The translations under genes were made by a program, and so were the position numbers. The notes below the pieces were generated by a model. The model worked only from the letters and a program-made list of their open reading frames with translations, was not told the DNA's origin and made no database searches. From positions 1 through 64,000 of the forward strand of contig DATBGS010000090.1 in the NCBI GenBank assembly GCA_036557885.1: a stretch of 64,000 bases of DNA. Reading direction: 5' to 3'. Shown here one piece after another: positions 42,701-50,035 of the stretch (positions are counted from its first letter, which is position 1; every line of letters begins with the position of its first letter). This DNA comes from DATBGS01 sp036557885. Lineage in GTDB: Bacteria > Chloroflexota > Ktedonobacteria > Ktedonobacterales > DATBGS01.

Positions 42701-43545
42701 AGCAGATGCAGGAAGAAATGGGCTTTGATGATCCCTCGCGCCTGCCCGAAGAAGCCGCTGGCGAGGATGGCACACAGGAAGGCGAGGCGCGTCTCACGTC
42801 CTTGCGGCGTCAGATCGAGACACTGCGCGCGCGTCTGAAAGACCTGAGCAACCACGACCCCAACGCGCCCCAGGAGTACGAGGAGGCGCGCGAACGCTAT
42901 GAGTTTCTGACTTCGCAGGTGCAGGACACAGAAGCAGCGGCGGCCAATCTGCGCCACCTGATTGGCGAGCTAGATGTCACGATGAAGCGCCAGTTTGAGG
43001 AGACGTTCCACGCCGTCAATGAGCATTTCCGCCGCCACTTTACCACCCTCTTCCGAGGGGGCACTGCCCATCTGGAGATGACGCAGCCCAAAGACGAAGC
43101 CAGCAATGGCCCTGCTGGTGGGATTGAAGTGCTGGTGCAGCCGCCCGGCAAAAAGGTGCAAGACCTGTCGCTGCTCTCTGGCGGCGAGCGCGCGCTGGTG
43201 TCGGCGGCGCTGCTCTTTGCGCTGCTGGAGACGAATCCACCGCCGTTTTGTCTGATGGATGAAGTGGATGCCGCGCTGGATGAAACCAATGTGACGCGCT
43301 TTTGCGACATTCTCCAGGAGCTTTCCGAGCGCACGCAGTTTCTGGTAGTCACACATAACAAGGTGACGATGACAGCAGCCAATGCCATTTATGGCGTCTC
43401 GATGGGGTCCGATAGCGTCTCGCGCATTCTTTCAATGCGCATGGCGGCCAGCGCGCAGGGCGCAGCGGTTGCTGAGAAAACGGAGAAAACAGAGAAAACC
43501 GCTGTGGCCGCCGAACTGAGTGCCAGAGTTGCTGAAGGGGATTAG
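39754..43545 (+). CDS. smc: Chromosome segregation protein SMC
   Basis: 1263 residues. Condensin ATPase. The N-terminal head has LELHGFKSFAARTELEFSPG and Walker A GPNGSGKSNVADAARWVLGEQS. Two long coiled-coil arms flank a hinge around residues 500-700 (GTVAQLAQTPAGMEATLEAVLG...). The C-terminal head has LLSGGERALVSAALLFALL (ABC signature) and Walker B FCLMDEVDAALDETNV. The hinge contains a flexible Glu/Gln-rich insert (DEQSQGEDQQTEAQAASEDA), and the C-terminus an Ala/Lys-rich tail with EKTEKTEKT. The start is GTG with AGGAAG nearby. Partner ScpB is at 10.0-10.9 kb; ScpA is not in the window. Confidence 0.96.
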   Translation: MYLKRLELHGFKSFAARTELEFSPGITAIIGPNGSGKSNVADAARWVLGEQSMRQLRGKKSEDIIFAGAQGKSAMGMAEVSLLLDNSSGWLPSEYTEVKVTRRSYRSGENEYLINNAKVRLRDLLLFMSQARIGHDSYTVVGQGLVDAALSLRAEERRGLFEDAAGIRHFQAQRDDAQNKLQHTEQNLSRLHDILSEIEPRLAPLAEQARRARDYAQVHTEFQSRLSSWYAQQWRRLQRQRQQAETIEAERSAELARVQAELLAREEEVREVRAERERVALQINGLRKTRGDLLGRVQTLERETAVAEERLQSLTRQTAELTAEQDQQQQQIAQAEQRAALLERQLEELSEQVDEGTAALQNLERSLASLRQRQEQEEARLRVAQRDAIQVQTRLGASQTELGRLQRQLGERNRTLAARRQTVAQSQERFTLAQQKLEAQQAVLATARAEEEQLASRRQKLARAISDGQHEQEQLRETLSDARRERRSVADRLNLLREWRSSMGGYSDGVRSLLQAPQSKIPPILGTVAQLAQTPAGMEATLEAVLGPLLQAVVVRSADDALACLSYLRSIKGGRALIVWVGKIRDEQSQGEDQQTEAQAASEDASEAYLGKRASRLITSAPEYRALFQRLLGDAILVRDLAGAGSYLGGATTRKPTESGQSAGAAKHETESPDAPHPHELLPQRIVTIEGEVLHVQGWISGGQASKEGQGLLARERELRELPAQLEQHEQRIAQLEKLFDQVQQGQSARKQEHTNVESEAQKLAARLATINRELAELRQAAERALSEVQVGRSVEEQLAGELAGLEQELAATQGRVVEQEAALRDVNERVETIQEEVGAQAGVFRAQQEDLNRQRTALALQKQEEKTLSYTLEQQRAQAREMTTQMTRRASRLTEMEQQSETLAAQLEHQKAELEQGRAQARDLSAQLREAEEQASEYDKNLQTLERGQGGLRQDQARLEVEYRRCLLDAQRSRDAVEVLSQQMQEEMGFDDPSRLPEEAAGEDGTQEGEARLTSLRRQIETLRARLKDLSNHDPNAPQEYEEARERYEFLTSQVQDTEAAAANLRHLIGELDVTMKRQFEETFHAVNEHFRRHFTTLFRGGTAHLEMTQPKDEASNGPAGGIEVLVQPPGKKVQDLSLLSGGERALVSAALLFALLETNPPPFCLMDEVDAALDETNVTRFCDILQELSERTQFLVVTHNKVTMTAANAIYGVSMGSDSVSRILSMRMAASAQGAAVAEKTEKTEKTAVAAELSARVAEGD

Positions 43546-43554
43546 GGGTTTCAG

Positions 43555-43899
43555 ATGAGCTTACCAGAGATCAGTATAGAAGATTTTCAGCAGGTGGAGA
43601 TGCGCGTCGGGCGTATCATCGGGGTTGAGCCGTTTCCAGAAGCGCGTAAACCGGCCTATAAGCTGCGCATTGATTTTGGGCCGGAACTGGGTATCAAACA
43701 ATCGAGCGCCCAATTGACAGCGCTTTACACCAGGGAAGACCTGCTCAATCGGCTGGTTGTGGGTGTGGTCAATTTCCCGCCGCGTCGGGTTGCCGGATTT
43801 AGCTCGGAAGTGCTGGTGCTTGGCGCGGCGGATGAGCAAGGGGCGGTAGTGCTGTTGGAGCCAGAGCGTAATGTGCCGCTGGGCGCCCGCATCTTCTGA
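43555..43899 (+). CDS. csaA: CsaA-type tRNA-binding domain protein
   Basis: 114 residues. The EMAP/tRNA-binding OB fold runs from DFQQVEMRVGRIIGVEPFP through KLRIDFGPELGIKQSSAQLTALY to GVVNFPPRRVAGFSSEVLVLG, matching the CsaA family, which has been described as a chaperone-like, tRNA-binding export-related protein. The start ATG lies 10 bp after the smc stop, so it is cotranscribed with smc. Length fits CsaA (about 110). Confidence 0.92.
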   Translation: MSLPEISIEDFQQVEMRVGRIIGVEPFPEARKPAYKLRIDFGPELGIKQSSAQLTALYTREDLLNRLVVGVVNFPPRRVAGFSSEVLVLGAADEQGAVVLLEPERNVPLGARIF

Positions 43900-43969
43900 A
43901 GAAGCAAGAACTCTTCAAAACGAAGCAAGAACTTTACGAAGAAATAACTTTTCGCGCAGGAGAATATGT

Positions 43970-44596
43970 ATGGCACTGCATCAGTCGGCGGGCGAGCGCG
44001 CGCTTGCGCCGCGCCGCCATGTCTATTATCTGGAAATGATTGTCGGGCCGATGTTTAGCGGCAAGTCGGAGGAACTCATCCGGCGGGTGCGGCGGGCAAT
44101 GATTGCGGAGCAGCAGGTGCAGTTGTTTTACCCGGCCCAGGACTCGCGCGTCCAGAGCGGCTCGATTGCTTCGCGCAACGGCCTCAACCTGCATGCTGAG
44201 CAGGCGGCCAGCATCAATGCGTGCCGCAGGCACCTGCGCGCGCTCCCCAAGCTGCCTGATGTGGTTGGCTTTGATGAGGCGCAGTTTTTTGATGGTGATC
44301 TGGTGGGGTTAGTGGATGAGCTTGTAGCCCAGGATGTGCGCGTGATTGTGGCGGCGCTCGATCTTGATTTTGCCGGGCGCCCGTTTGGGCTGGCGATTCC
44401 GCATCTGCTGGCGATTGCTGATCGGGTGGATAAGCTGACGGCTGTCTGCACCGTGTGCGGCTCTGAGGCGGCGGTGCGCACGCAGCGTCTGGTAGATGGC
44501 AGGCCAGCCACCAAAGAGAGTCCGCTGATTCTGGTTGGCGACAGCGCCGAAGGCTATGAGGCGCGCTGCCTGCGCTGCTACGAGCCGCCGCGCTAG
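43970..44596 (+). CDS. tdk: Thymidine kinase (type II)
   Basis: 208 residues. Salvage of thymidine to dTMP. Walker A is EMIVGPMFSGKSEELIRRVRR. DEAQFF is the Walker B/DEQ region. Zinc cysteines occur as C-x2-C in AVCTVCGSEA and again C-x2-C in ARCLRCYEPP, and the lasso loop has TQRLVDGRPA. ATG 43970 has AGGAG ten bases upstream; the frame extends 33 codons into csaA, which is rejected. It follows csaA by 70 bp. Confidence 0.95.
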   Translation: MALHQSAGERALAPRRHVYYLEMIVGPMFSGKSEELIRRVRRAMIAEQQVQLFYPAQDSRVQSGSIASRNGLNLHAEQAASINACRRHLRALPKLPDVVGFDEAQFFDGDLVGLVDELVAQDVRVIVAALDLDFAGRPFGLAIPHLLAIADRVDKLTAVCTVCGSEAAVRTQRLVDGRPATKESPLILVGDSAEGYEARCLRCYEPPR

Positions 44597-44612
44597 AAAA
44601 AGCGAAGAGAAA

Positions 44613-44720
44613 ACTCGCCGGTCAGGAAATGACTCGCCAGTCGGGAAATGACTCATTGGTCATAAAATGACTGACGAGTCATAAAATTACTCGTCAGTCA
44701 CAAAATGACTCGCCGGTAAT
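44613..44720. repeat. Five and a half tandem 19-bp units
   Basis: Units start at 44613, 44632, 44651, 44670 and 44689, with a sixth half-unit at 44708, at exact 19-bp spacing. Consensus ACTCGCCAGTCAYAAAATG. Most units carry an internal dyad such as ATGACT-n4-AGTCAT (44667-44682). The series ends in the palindrome at 44698-44746. Confidence 0.9.
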
Positions 44721-44746
44721 AATATTACCGGCGAGTCATTTTGTGA
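44698..44746. terminator. 23-bp perfect palindrome between convergent genes
   Basis: Arms 44698-44720 and 44724-44746 are perfectly complementary with a 3-nt centre. A/T-rich flanks (ACAAAAT on one side, ATTTTGT on the other) surround a CGCCGG core. The shape suits a bidirectional terminator for tdk (plus) and the isopropylmalate synthase-like gene (minus). Whether that explains the array beside it is unclear. Confidence 0.65.
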
Positions 44747-44794
44747 CGCGAGAGTCATAATCTGACGCACGAGTCAGAGCACGCGCCATCGGGC

Positions 44795-46111
44795 TTATCT
44801 GGCGACAGGCTTCCCGATGTGGCGAGCGACAACCGGCTCCAGTTCCTCCCATTCGATGCTTGTCTGCCGTCCGCCATCGAACTCTGCTGTCACCCAGGCA
44901 TGCACAGCCAGCAAGCCTTCGTCGTCCTTGGGCACATCCAGGCCCAGGTGCTGGCGAATGAGGAAGACCAGCCCGGCGATGCCGCTCTCTTTCGTCAGCG
45001 ACACCTCCAGTGGCCTGCCGAGGAGATCTGGCACGTTGAACGGCGCGTACATCCACGAGAACTTGTTCAGGCCGTCGGCGTGGACGCCAGCGCGGGTGCG
45101 ATGCGCGTCGCGCCCATACAGCGGGTATTTGGGTGGGATGGCTTCGCCCATCTCGGCATAGAGGGTAACGAGGTCGTTGAGCGCGGTAAAGTCGGGCGGA
45201 TTCTCGCGGAAATAGCCCATGCCGATCAGATGCAGCAGTACGCCTTCGAGTGGGGCATTGCCGGTGCGCTCGCCCTTGCCAAGGGAGGTGCCGTTGATGA
45301 CGCCGCAGCCCGCGCGGATGGCGGCCAGGCAGTTGGCGACGATGAGCCAGGTGTCGTTGTGGGGATGGAATTCGAGGTCTTCTGGCTTGAGGCCGAGGTC
45401 ACGCATGGCGGCGAACAGGCGTGGAATGCTGCGCGGGAGGGCGACATCCTCATAGGGCAGGCCCAGTCCCATCGTATCGCAGATGCGCCACTTGGGGCGC
45501 AGCGCCGGGCCATAGGGCGCGCTGATCTCCAGGACGGTTTCGATGAAGGGGCGCATGAAATCCATCGGGGCGCGGGTCGCGTCTTCGAGGTGCAGGCGCG
45601 GACGAATGCCAGCTTCAAGCGTCATCTTCACCGCGTCGAGATAGGTATCGGCGGCCTGTTTTCTGCCGCCGGGCTTGAACTTGTGAAAGGTGTGATAGTC
45701 TGATGCGGAGGCGAGCATGCCGGTTTCACGCACGCCCAGGCTGGCAATGAGCGCGACATCTTTGGTTGTGGCGCGTATCCAGGTGGTTGGCTCGATGGGG
45801 GCGCCCGCGTGGTAGCGCTCAAGCGCGCCTTCCAAAGCGGCGCGATCTGAGGGGCGATAGGCAAAGAACTCTGCCTGGCGGATCGCTCCAGAACTGCCGG
45901 TGAAACGGCAGAGGATGTCATAGATCTTCAGGCTTTGTGCGGTGCTCAGCGGCAGGCCACCTTGTTGGCCGTCGCGGTGGGTCGTCTCTGTCGTCCAGAC
46001 ATTGGCCGGCAGCGCTGCGGGCCGCTCTGTCCAGATATAGGCTGGAAAGGCATCGCGTGGAAAGCTGTCGAGGAAATATTCCGGCTCGGCAGGATCGGGA
46101 ATGGCAGGCAT
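44795..46111 (-). CDS. Isopropylmalate/homocitrate synthase-like HMGL-family enzyme
   Basis: 438 residues. TIM-barrel acyl-CoA-dependent aldol enzyme of the HMG-CoA lyase/isopropylmalate synthase family. The catalytic block is TTETTHRDGQQGGLPLS (usual RDG[EQ]Q), the metal motif is LEFHPHNDTWLIV, and GVINGTSLGKGERTGNAPLEGVL is the family's glycine-rich loop. The C-terminal part is short, without the leucine-sensing LeuA domain, so feedback control by leucine is not expected. The exact substrate, a 2-oxo acid, is unknown. ATG 46111 has AGGAG eight bases upstream. The promoter at 46316-46344 is back-to-back with that of a small HTH gene. Confidence 0.85.
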   Translation of the reverse strand: MPAIPDPAEPEYFLDSFPRDAFPAYIWTERPAALPANVWTTETTHRDGQQGGLPLSTAQSLKIYDILCRFTGSSGAIRQAEFFAYRPSDRAALEGALERYHAGAPIEPTTWIRATTKDVALIASLGVRETGMLASASDYHTFHKFKPGGRKQAADTYLDAVKMTLEAGIRPRLHLEDATRAPMDFMRPFIETVLEISAPYGPALRPKWRICDTMGLGLPYEDVALPRSIPRLFAAMRDLGLKPEDLEFHPHNDTWLIVANCLAAIRAGCGVINGTSLGKGERTGNAPLEGVLLHLIGMGYFRENPPDFTALNDLVTLYAEMGEAIPPKYPLYGRDAHRTRAGVHADGLNKFSWMYAPFNVPDLLGRPLEVSLTKESGIAGLVFLIRQHLGLDVPKDDEGLLAVHAWVTAEFDGGRQTSIEWEELEPVVARHIGKPVAR

Positions 46112-46315
46112 GACAGGCTCTCCTGTTCTCAAAAGAACGTTGGGGCTTCTACGAAGAAGGTTCGCACGCTTCGTTGGATGTACGTGGATGTCATTGGTGT
46201 GATGATTTCCTTGCTCCTTTGCAAGGCTTCTCTTGGGGAGAGGCGCTTTGTTACGCCAGGCGAAGCGAAGCCGGGCAAAGCCAGGCGAAGCCAGGCACTG
46301 GTTTTCTATAGATGG

Positions 46316-46344
46316 ATTATAATTGATTTATATTGATTTGTCTA
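46316..46344 (-). promoter_or_regulatory. Promoter of the isopropylmalate synthase-like gene
   Basis: TAGACA (46344-46339), 17 bp, TATAAT (46321-46316) on the minus strand. A degenerate repeat of GCCAGGCGAAG-type units (46255-46298) lies in the leader between promoter and gene. Confidence 0.65.
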
Positions 46345-46352
46345 GATGCAGG

Positions 46353-46382
46353 TTGACGCAGCGCTAGACCAGGGCATATACT
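46353..46382 (+). promoter_or_regulatory. Promoter of the small HTH gene
   Basis: TTGACG (46353-46358), 18 bp, TATACT (46377-46382). Its -35 is 8 bp from the -35 of the divergent promoter, so one protein bound here could affect both. Confidence 0.7.
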
Positions 46383-46497
46383 GAAACCGCTACCGTGCCT
46401 GAAAGCTCAGGTAATAAGCAAGCACACTGGCAGCCAGATGCCATACCCCGCCAAAATCCCCGCAAACAAGCTCTTGGGAAGGGAGGAGCACCCGACG

Positions 46498-46779
46498 ATG
46501 ATGCTGATGAACGGAGAAGAATATCTGACGGCTGACGAAACATGTAGCCTGCTTGGAGTCAAGGCCGCGACACTATATACCTATGTGAGCCGCGGCGTGC
46601 TGAAGAGTTATCGGCAGGGCATGAAGCGACAGCGGCTCTACAAACGGAGCCAGGTGGAGGATTTGCTGGAGTTTAAGCCAAGCGGTGGCACTGAGGCCAC
46701 GCCGGAAGCAAATTCGGGTGCCTCAGCTTCTCTGCAATCAGAAGTTCCCCTGGCCGAAAGCTGGATACCCTACACCTGA
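46498..46779 (+). CDS. MerR/excisionase-like helix-turn-helix protein
   Basis: 93 residues. EYLTADETCSLLGVKAATLYTYVSRGVLKSYRQG is a MerR-like/excisionase-type winged HTH (about residues 7-60), followed by RLYKRSQVEDLLEF. The last 35 residues are disordered Ala/Ser/Glu-rich. No effector domain is attached. Similar HTHs occur fused to the N-terminus of some citrate synthase homologues, so a separate one next to an acyl-CoA synthase family gene is notable. ATG 46498 has GGAGGAG nine bases upstream. The role as local regulator is inferred from the divergent promoters. Confidence 0.85.
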   Translation: MMLMNGEEYLTADETCSLLGVKAATLYTYVSRGVLKSYRQGMKRQRLYKRSQVEDLLEFKPSGGTEATPEANSGASASLQSEVPLAESWIPYT

Positions 46780-46830
46780 GCATGGCTCTCTGGCGGGGTA
46801 GCAGACAAAGCGGGGTGGCATAGAGGAGCG

Positions 46831-47817
46831 CTATCTGGTGCGCTTGACCACGAAGGATGTGAGCCGTTCGAGGACGGCGCGGTCGCTCGTTTCGGGAAAG
46901 ATGGAGAGCGCGTCGCGCGCGCGCTCGGTATAGCGCTCGGCTTCCTCCATTGCGGCCTCAATCCCCGGCCCTTGGTTGACCCAGTGAATGATGGCTTCGA
47001 CCTGCTCGCTGTTGGGAGTTTTCGAGGAGAGCACCTGGCGCACTCGCTCGGCATGCCCATTATTTTGCTGCTGAAGCGCGTAGATCAAGGGCGAGGTGAC
47101 TAAGCCCTGGCGCAGGTCATTGCCCACCGGCTTGCCCACCGATTCATCAGAGCCGGTGTAGTCGAGCACATCATCTACGACCTGGAAGGCGATACCCAGG
47201 TTCAGCCCAAAATTATAGAGGGCGTCGGCCTGCTCGGTGGTCATGTTGCTGACGATGGCGCCGCCCTTGCAGCAGGCCGCCATTAAGCAGGCGGTTTTGC
47301 GCGAGATGCGCTCCAGATAGGTATCCAGCGAGACTTCTACCTGCCCCGCCGTAATGGTTTCCAGAATGGTGCCTTCGCAGACGGTGGCGACGGTATCAGA
47401 GAACAGACGGATGACGCGCGTATCGTTGAGATCAGCAATAATGCCTGCTGTGCGCGCAAAGAGGTAGTCGCCAAGCAGAATGGCAACGCCTTCGCCCCAG
47501 CGCGCATTGACGGTGGGGATGTTGCGGCGGGTAGCCGCGTGATCAATAATATCGTCGTGGATGAGCGTTGCCAGGTGGACCATTTCAAAGGCGACGCCCA
47601 CTAGCAGCAATTTGTCAAAGAGATAGTCGCCGAGCTTCCCTGAGAGCAGCGTGAGCGCGGTGCGTAAACGCTTGCCAGGTGAACTGAGCGCATACGCTCC
47701 GGCAGCGTTGAGCAGAGGAAGTTGTGAGGCCGCTCGTTCTTGAAAGACTCGATCAACTGTTTCGATATCCTGCTCGATGCCGGAGAATAAGCGGCTCAAA
47801 GTGGCCGTGTCGCTCAT
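46831..47817 (-). CDS. Polyprenyl diphosphate synthase
   Basis: 328 residues. Elongates isoprenyl diphosphates in the trans-prenyltransferase fold. The first aspartate-rich motif is LIHDDIIDHAATRR and the second is VVDDVLDYTGSDESVGKPVGNDL; GKRLRTALTLLSGKL and GRTAGIIADLND-like FARTAGIIADLND fit the family. The product length (hepta- to decaprenyl, for menaquinone or carrier lipid) is not predictable here. An extended -10 (TGCTATAAT, 47911-47903) precedes the gene on the minus strand. It lies downstream of mraY in the same direction but with its own promoter. Confidence 0.92.
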   Translation of the reverse strand: MSDTATLSRLFSGIEQDIETVDRVFQERAASQLPLLNAAGAYALSSPGKRLRTALTLLSGKLGDYLFDKLLLVGVAFEMVHLATLIHDDIIDHAATRRNIPTVNARWGEGVAILLGDYLFARTAGIIADLNDTRVIRLFSDTVATVCEGTILETITAGQVEVSLDTYLERISRKTACLMAACCKGGAIVSNMTTEQADALYNFGLNLGIAFQVVDDVLDYTGSDESVGKPVGNDLRQGLVTSPLIYALQQQNNGHAERVRQVLSSKTPNSEQVEAIIHWVNQGPGIEAAMEEAERYTERARDALSIFPETSDRAVLERLTSFVVKRTR

Positions 47818-47970
47818 GCGAGCCTCCCAAGCTAACTGTCTTGCGGGGGAAGTAGTGATGCGGTGCAGTTGGCTGTTTTCTGCTTTCCCGCTCCCTTAAC
47901 AGATTATAGCATGCACTTGCCAAGGATGAATGGACGCAGCAGGCAGGGAAGGGTTGATGTGAGAGACTGG

Positions 47971-49740
47971 TCAGTTGCTGGAGGGGGCGCCAGGTTCTTC
48001 GCTGACGGGCGGAATGCTTTTTTCCCCATTGGATGAGAGATGGTGGCTCTCTTCGGCTGGGGGGCGGACATGCACCGTCAGTTCTTCCAGCCGCATGGGT
48101 TGGGTGGTTTCGCGCTCCATCAACATCAGTTGATCGGCGCCATGCAGCATCTCGCTGATGTCGGGGCGTACCTTGAGGTTGGGGCGCGGAATACGCTTCC
48201 ACTGGTTGATGGCGGCGTTGTAATAGCCAGCGCGATAGCAGCAATAGCCCAGGCTGGCGCGCGCGTCATAAATGCCGACGCGCTGCCAGAGGAAGGATGC
48301 TTCGATAGGCCCCTGGATGGCTTCTTCGCCAACCTCTGGGACGGTTTCAACCAGATGATACATGGCTTTGCCAAAGATGGTGAGGGGATAGCCATAAAAC
48401 AGGGCGAGTTGCCGTCTTCCCGTTTCGCTGAGGGGGCTGAGGGGGTAGAGGCCCACGAAATAGCTGCGTGTCCAGCGCCCGCTGCGCCAGACCACGATGG
48501 CGATCATTAAGGCGACAAAGCGGGCGAGATAGCGCTGCCAGGTGAAGGGGGCCAGGGCCGCCGTCACTGAAAGGGTGGCAAACATCGCGCCGAGCGTCCA
48601 CGCGCCATAGACCAATCGCCGCCGGTCCCAGCCAAGCAGATCAAAGTGGTGGTGCATAGGGGTCGCCATAAAGGGCAGGGGAAACTCGGTGTGCGAGATG
48701 GTGTCTTTGGTTCTGGTGAAGCGGATGACGCGCAGAAACTTGCGGAAAAACCGGGCAATGAGGCGTTGGTAGAGGGCGGAGTAGCCCTCCAGGACAAACG
48801 CGCCCCCAATAAAGATTAAGGGCAATTCCTGACGTGAGACGATGGCGATGAGGCCAAGCATTCCGCCCAGGCCCAGGGCACCGCTGTCGCCCATATAGAT
48901 GCGCGCGGCGCGGCGAACCCGGAGGCTGCGGCCACGCGCGGCCCAGGAGGAGGGCCAGTTCTGCGGCAGAAATCCCAAGGAGGAACCGGCGGTTACTAAG
49001 GCGGCCAGGACGAGCGGGAGGTTGTCGGGGTCATGCTGGACCAGAATGATGGCAGCAAATCCCAGGGCGGCGCTCACCATCAGCCCACCGGCTAAGCCAT
49101 CCAATCCATCGGAAAAGTCAACTGAGAGGGAGGTGGCGCTGCTGACGGTGCTGGTGAGCAAGAGAAAGAAGATGGGCCAGGCAAAATGGACATGCTGTAT
49201 GATTTCTCCCAGCAGGGGGATTTCGCTGTAGGGCGAGTACGCATGCCGGGCTGAAGGAACCTGGCGATTGAGGGCCGCGCCGATCAGCAGGGAGACGATC
49301 AAGACTCCGGCAAATTTCTGGAGTTCACTGATGCCGTTGCCCCGGCGCCACTTCTGGAAATCGTCAAGAAAGCCGACGATGGTGAATCCCGCCATGCCTG
49401 CCAGCAGGATCAGCAGCAGCTTCCATTGATCGTAGGAAAGTTGATCTCGGAGAATCCAGGCAGTCAGGAGACTGGCGCCAATGGCAGCAATCGTCATGGC
49501 CGGACCGCCTATGAGGGGAAGCTCCATTGCGGGCACATCGCGCCCACCAGCGGGCTGCTCTACGCGCCGTTTGGAGGAACTGACATCAAACCGGAGGCTG
49601 CCTGTAGACTGATTGGCGCTGAAAATGCCTGGCTTGTGCTCTCCGCTGCGAAAACGGGGGAAAAGCTGGCGCGCTACAAAGCAGAACACCAGACTCAGCG
49701 CAGCCGCGACAATAAAACCAAGCAGTAGCAAGATACTCAT
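47971..49740 (-). CDS. mraY: Phospho-MurNAc-pentapeptide transferase MraY with long C-terminal extension
   Basis: 589 residues against the usual 330-370. The MraY part (about 1-400) has ten or so membrane helices with AGMAGFTIVGFLDDFQK (DD motif), SVDFSDGLDGLAGG (catalytic Asp region), RIYMGDSGALGLGG and the MraY-specific FMATPMHHHFDLLGW. Makes lipid I from UDP-MurNAc-pentapeptide and carrier lipid. A loop around residues 30-70 is also longer than normal. After the last helices comes a soluble 150-residue domain with a tetratricopeptide-like helix pair (ARASLGYCCYRAGYYNAAINQWKRI). mraY is outside the dcw cluster. An extended -10 TGATACAAT (49847-49839) lies upstream. Confidence 0.88.
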   Translation of the reverse strand: MSILLLLGFIVAAALSLVFCFVARQLFPRFRSGEHKPGIFSANQSTGSLRFDVSSSKRRVEQPAGGRDVPAMELPLIGGPAMTIAAIGASLLTAWILRDQLSYDQWKLLLILLAGMAGFTIVGFLDDFQKWRRGNGISELQKFAGVLIVSLLIGAALNRQVPSARHAYSPYSEIPLLGEIIQHVHFAWPIFFLLLTSTVSSATSLSVDFSDGLDGLAGGLMVSAALGFAAIILVQHDPDNLPLVLAALVTAGSSLGFLPQNWPSSWAARGRSLRVRRAARIYMGDSGALGLGGMLGLIAIVSRQELPLIFIGGAFVLEGYSALYQRLIARFFRKFLRVIRFTRTKDTISHTEFPLPFMATPMHHHFDLLGWDRRRLVYGAWTLGAMFATLSVTAALAPFTWQRYLARFVALMIAIVVWRSGRWTRSYFVGLYPLSPLSETGRRQLALFYGYPLTIFGKAMYHLVETVPEVGEEAIQGPIEASFLWQRVGIYDARASLGYCCYRAGYYNAAINQWKRIPRPNLKVRPDISEMLHGADQLMLMERETTQPMRLEELTVHVRPPAEESHHLSSNGEKSIPPVSEEPGAPSSN

Positions 49741-49943
49741 CTACGCGCAGCCTGACCCTCCTTCGCGTCTGCTACGAAGGGATGCTGCTGCCCTCCTTAC
49801 GACTCCTACCAGCGCTCCCTTGTTGGGAGCCTCAGCCTATTGTATCATGCGTTGTTGCAAATTGCACCTGCCAGGAGTTTTCAAGTGTGGGCGATGCGGC
49901 GCTGCTGATTGGCGCTGTCGGCGCTGCCTCATGTAGGTTTCAC

Positions 49944-49973
49944 TTGATCAGGATGAGAAGGGAATGGTACACT
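49944..49973 (+). promoter_or_regulatory. Probable promoter of the namH-like gene
   Basis: TTGATC (49944-49949), 18 bp, TACACT (49968-49973), about 60 bp before the start codon at 50036; divergent from mraY. Confidence 0.5.
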
Positions 49974-50035
49974 GCACCTGAAACTGACATTGTTTGGCGC
50001 TCTTGGGCTGGGAGCAGACGGTAGGAGCAGAGTGT

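Noticed and set aside
41569..42957. Minus-strand open frame of 462 residues inside smc
   Set aside because: Antisense shadow of the SMC coiled coil; Leu/Gln-rich composition follows from complementary codons.
44613..44746. The 19-bp array as a CRISPR
   Set aside because: Units are directly joined without spacers and there are no cas genes nearby.
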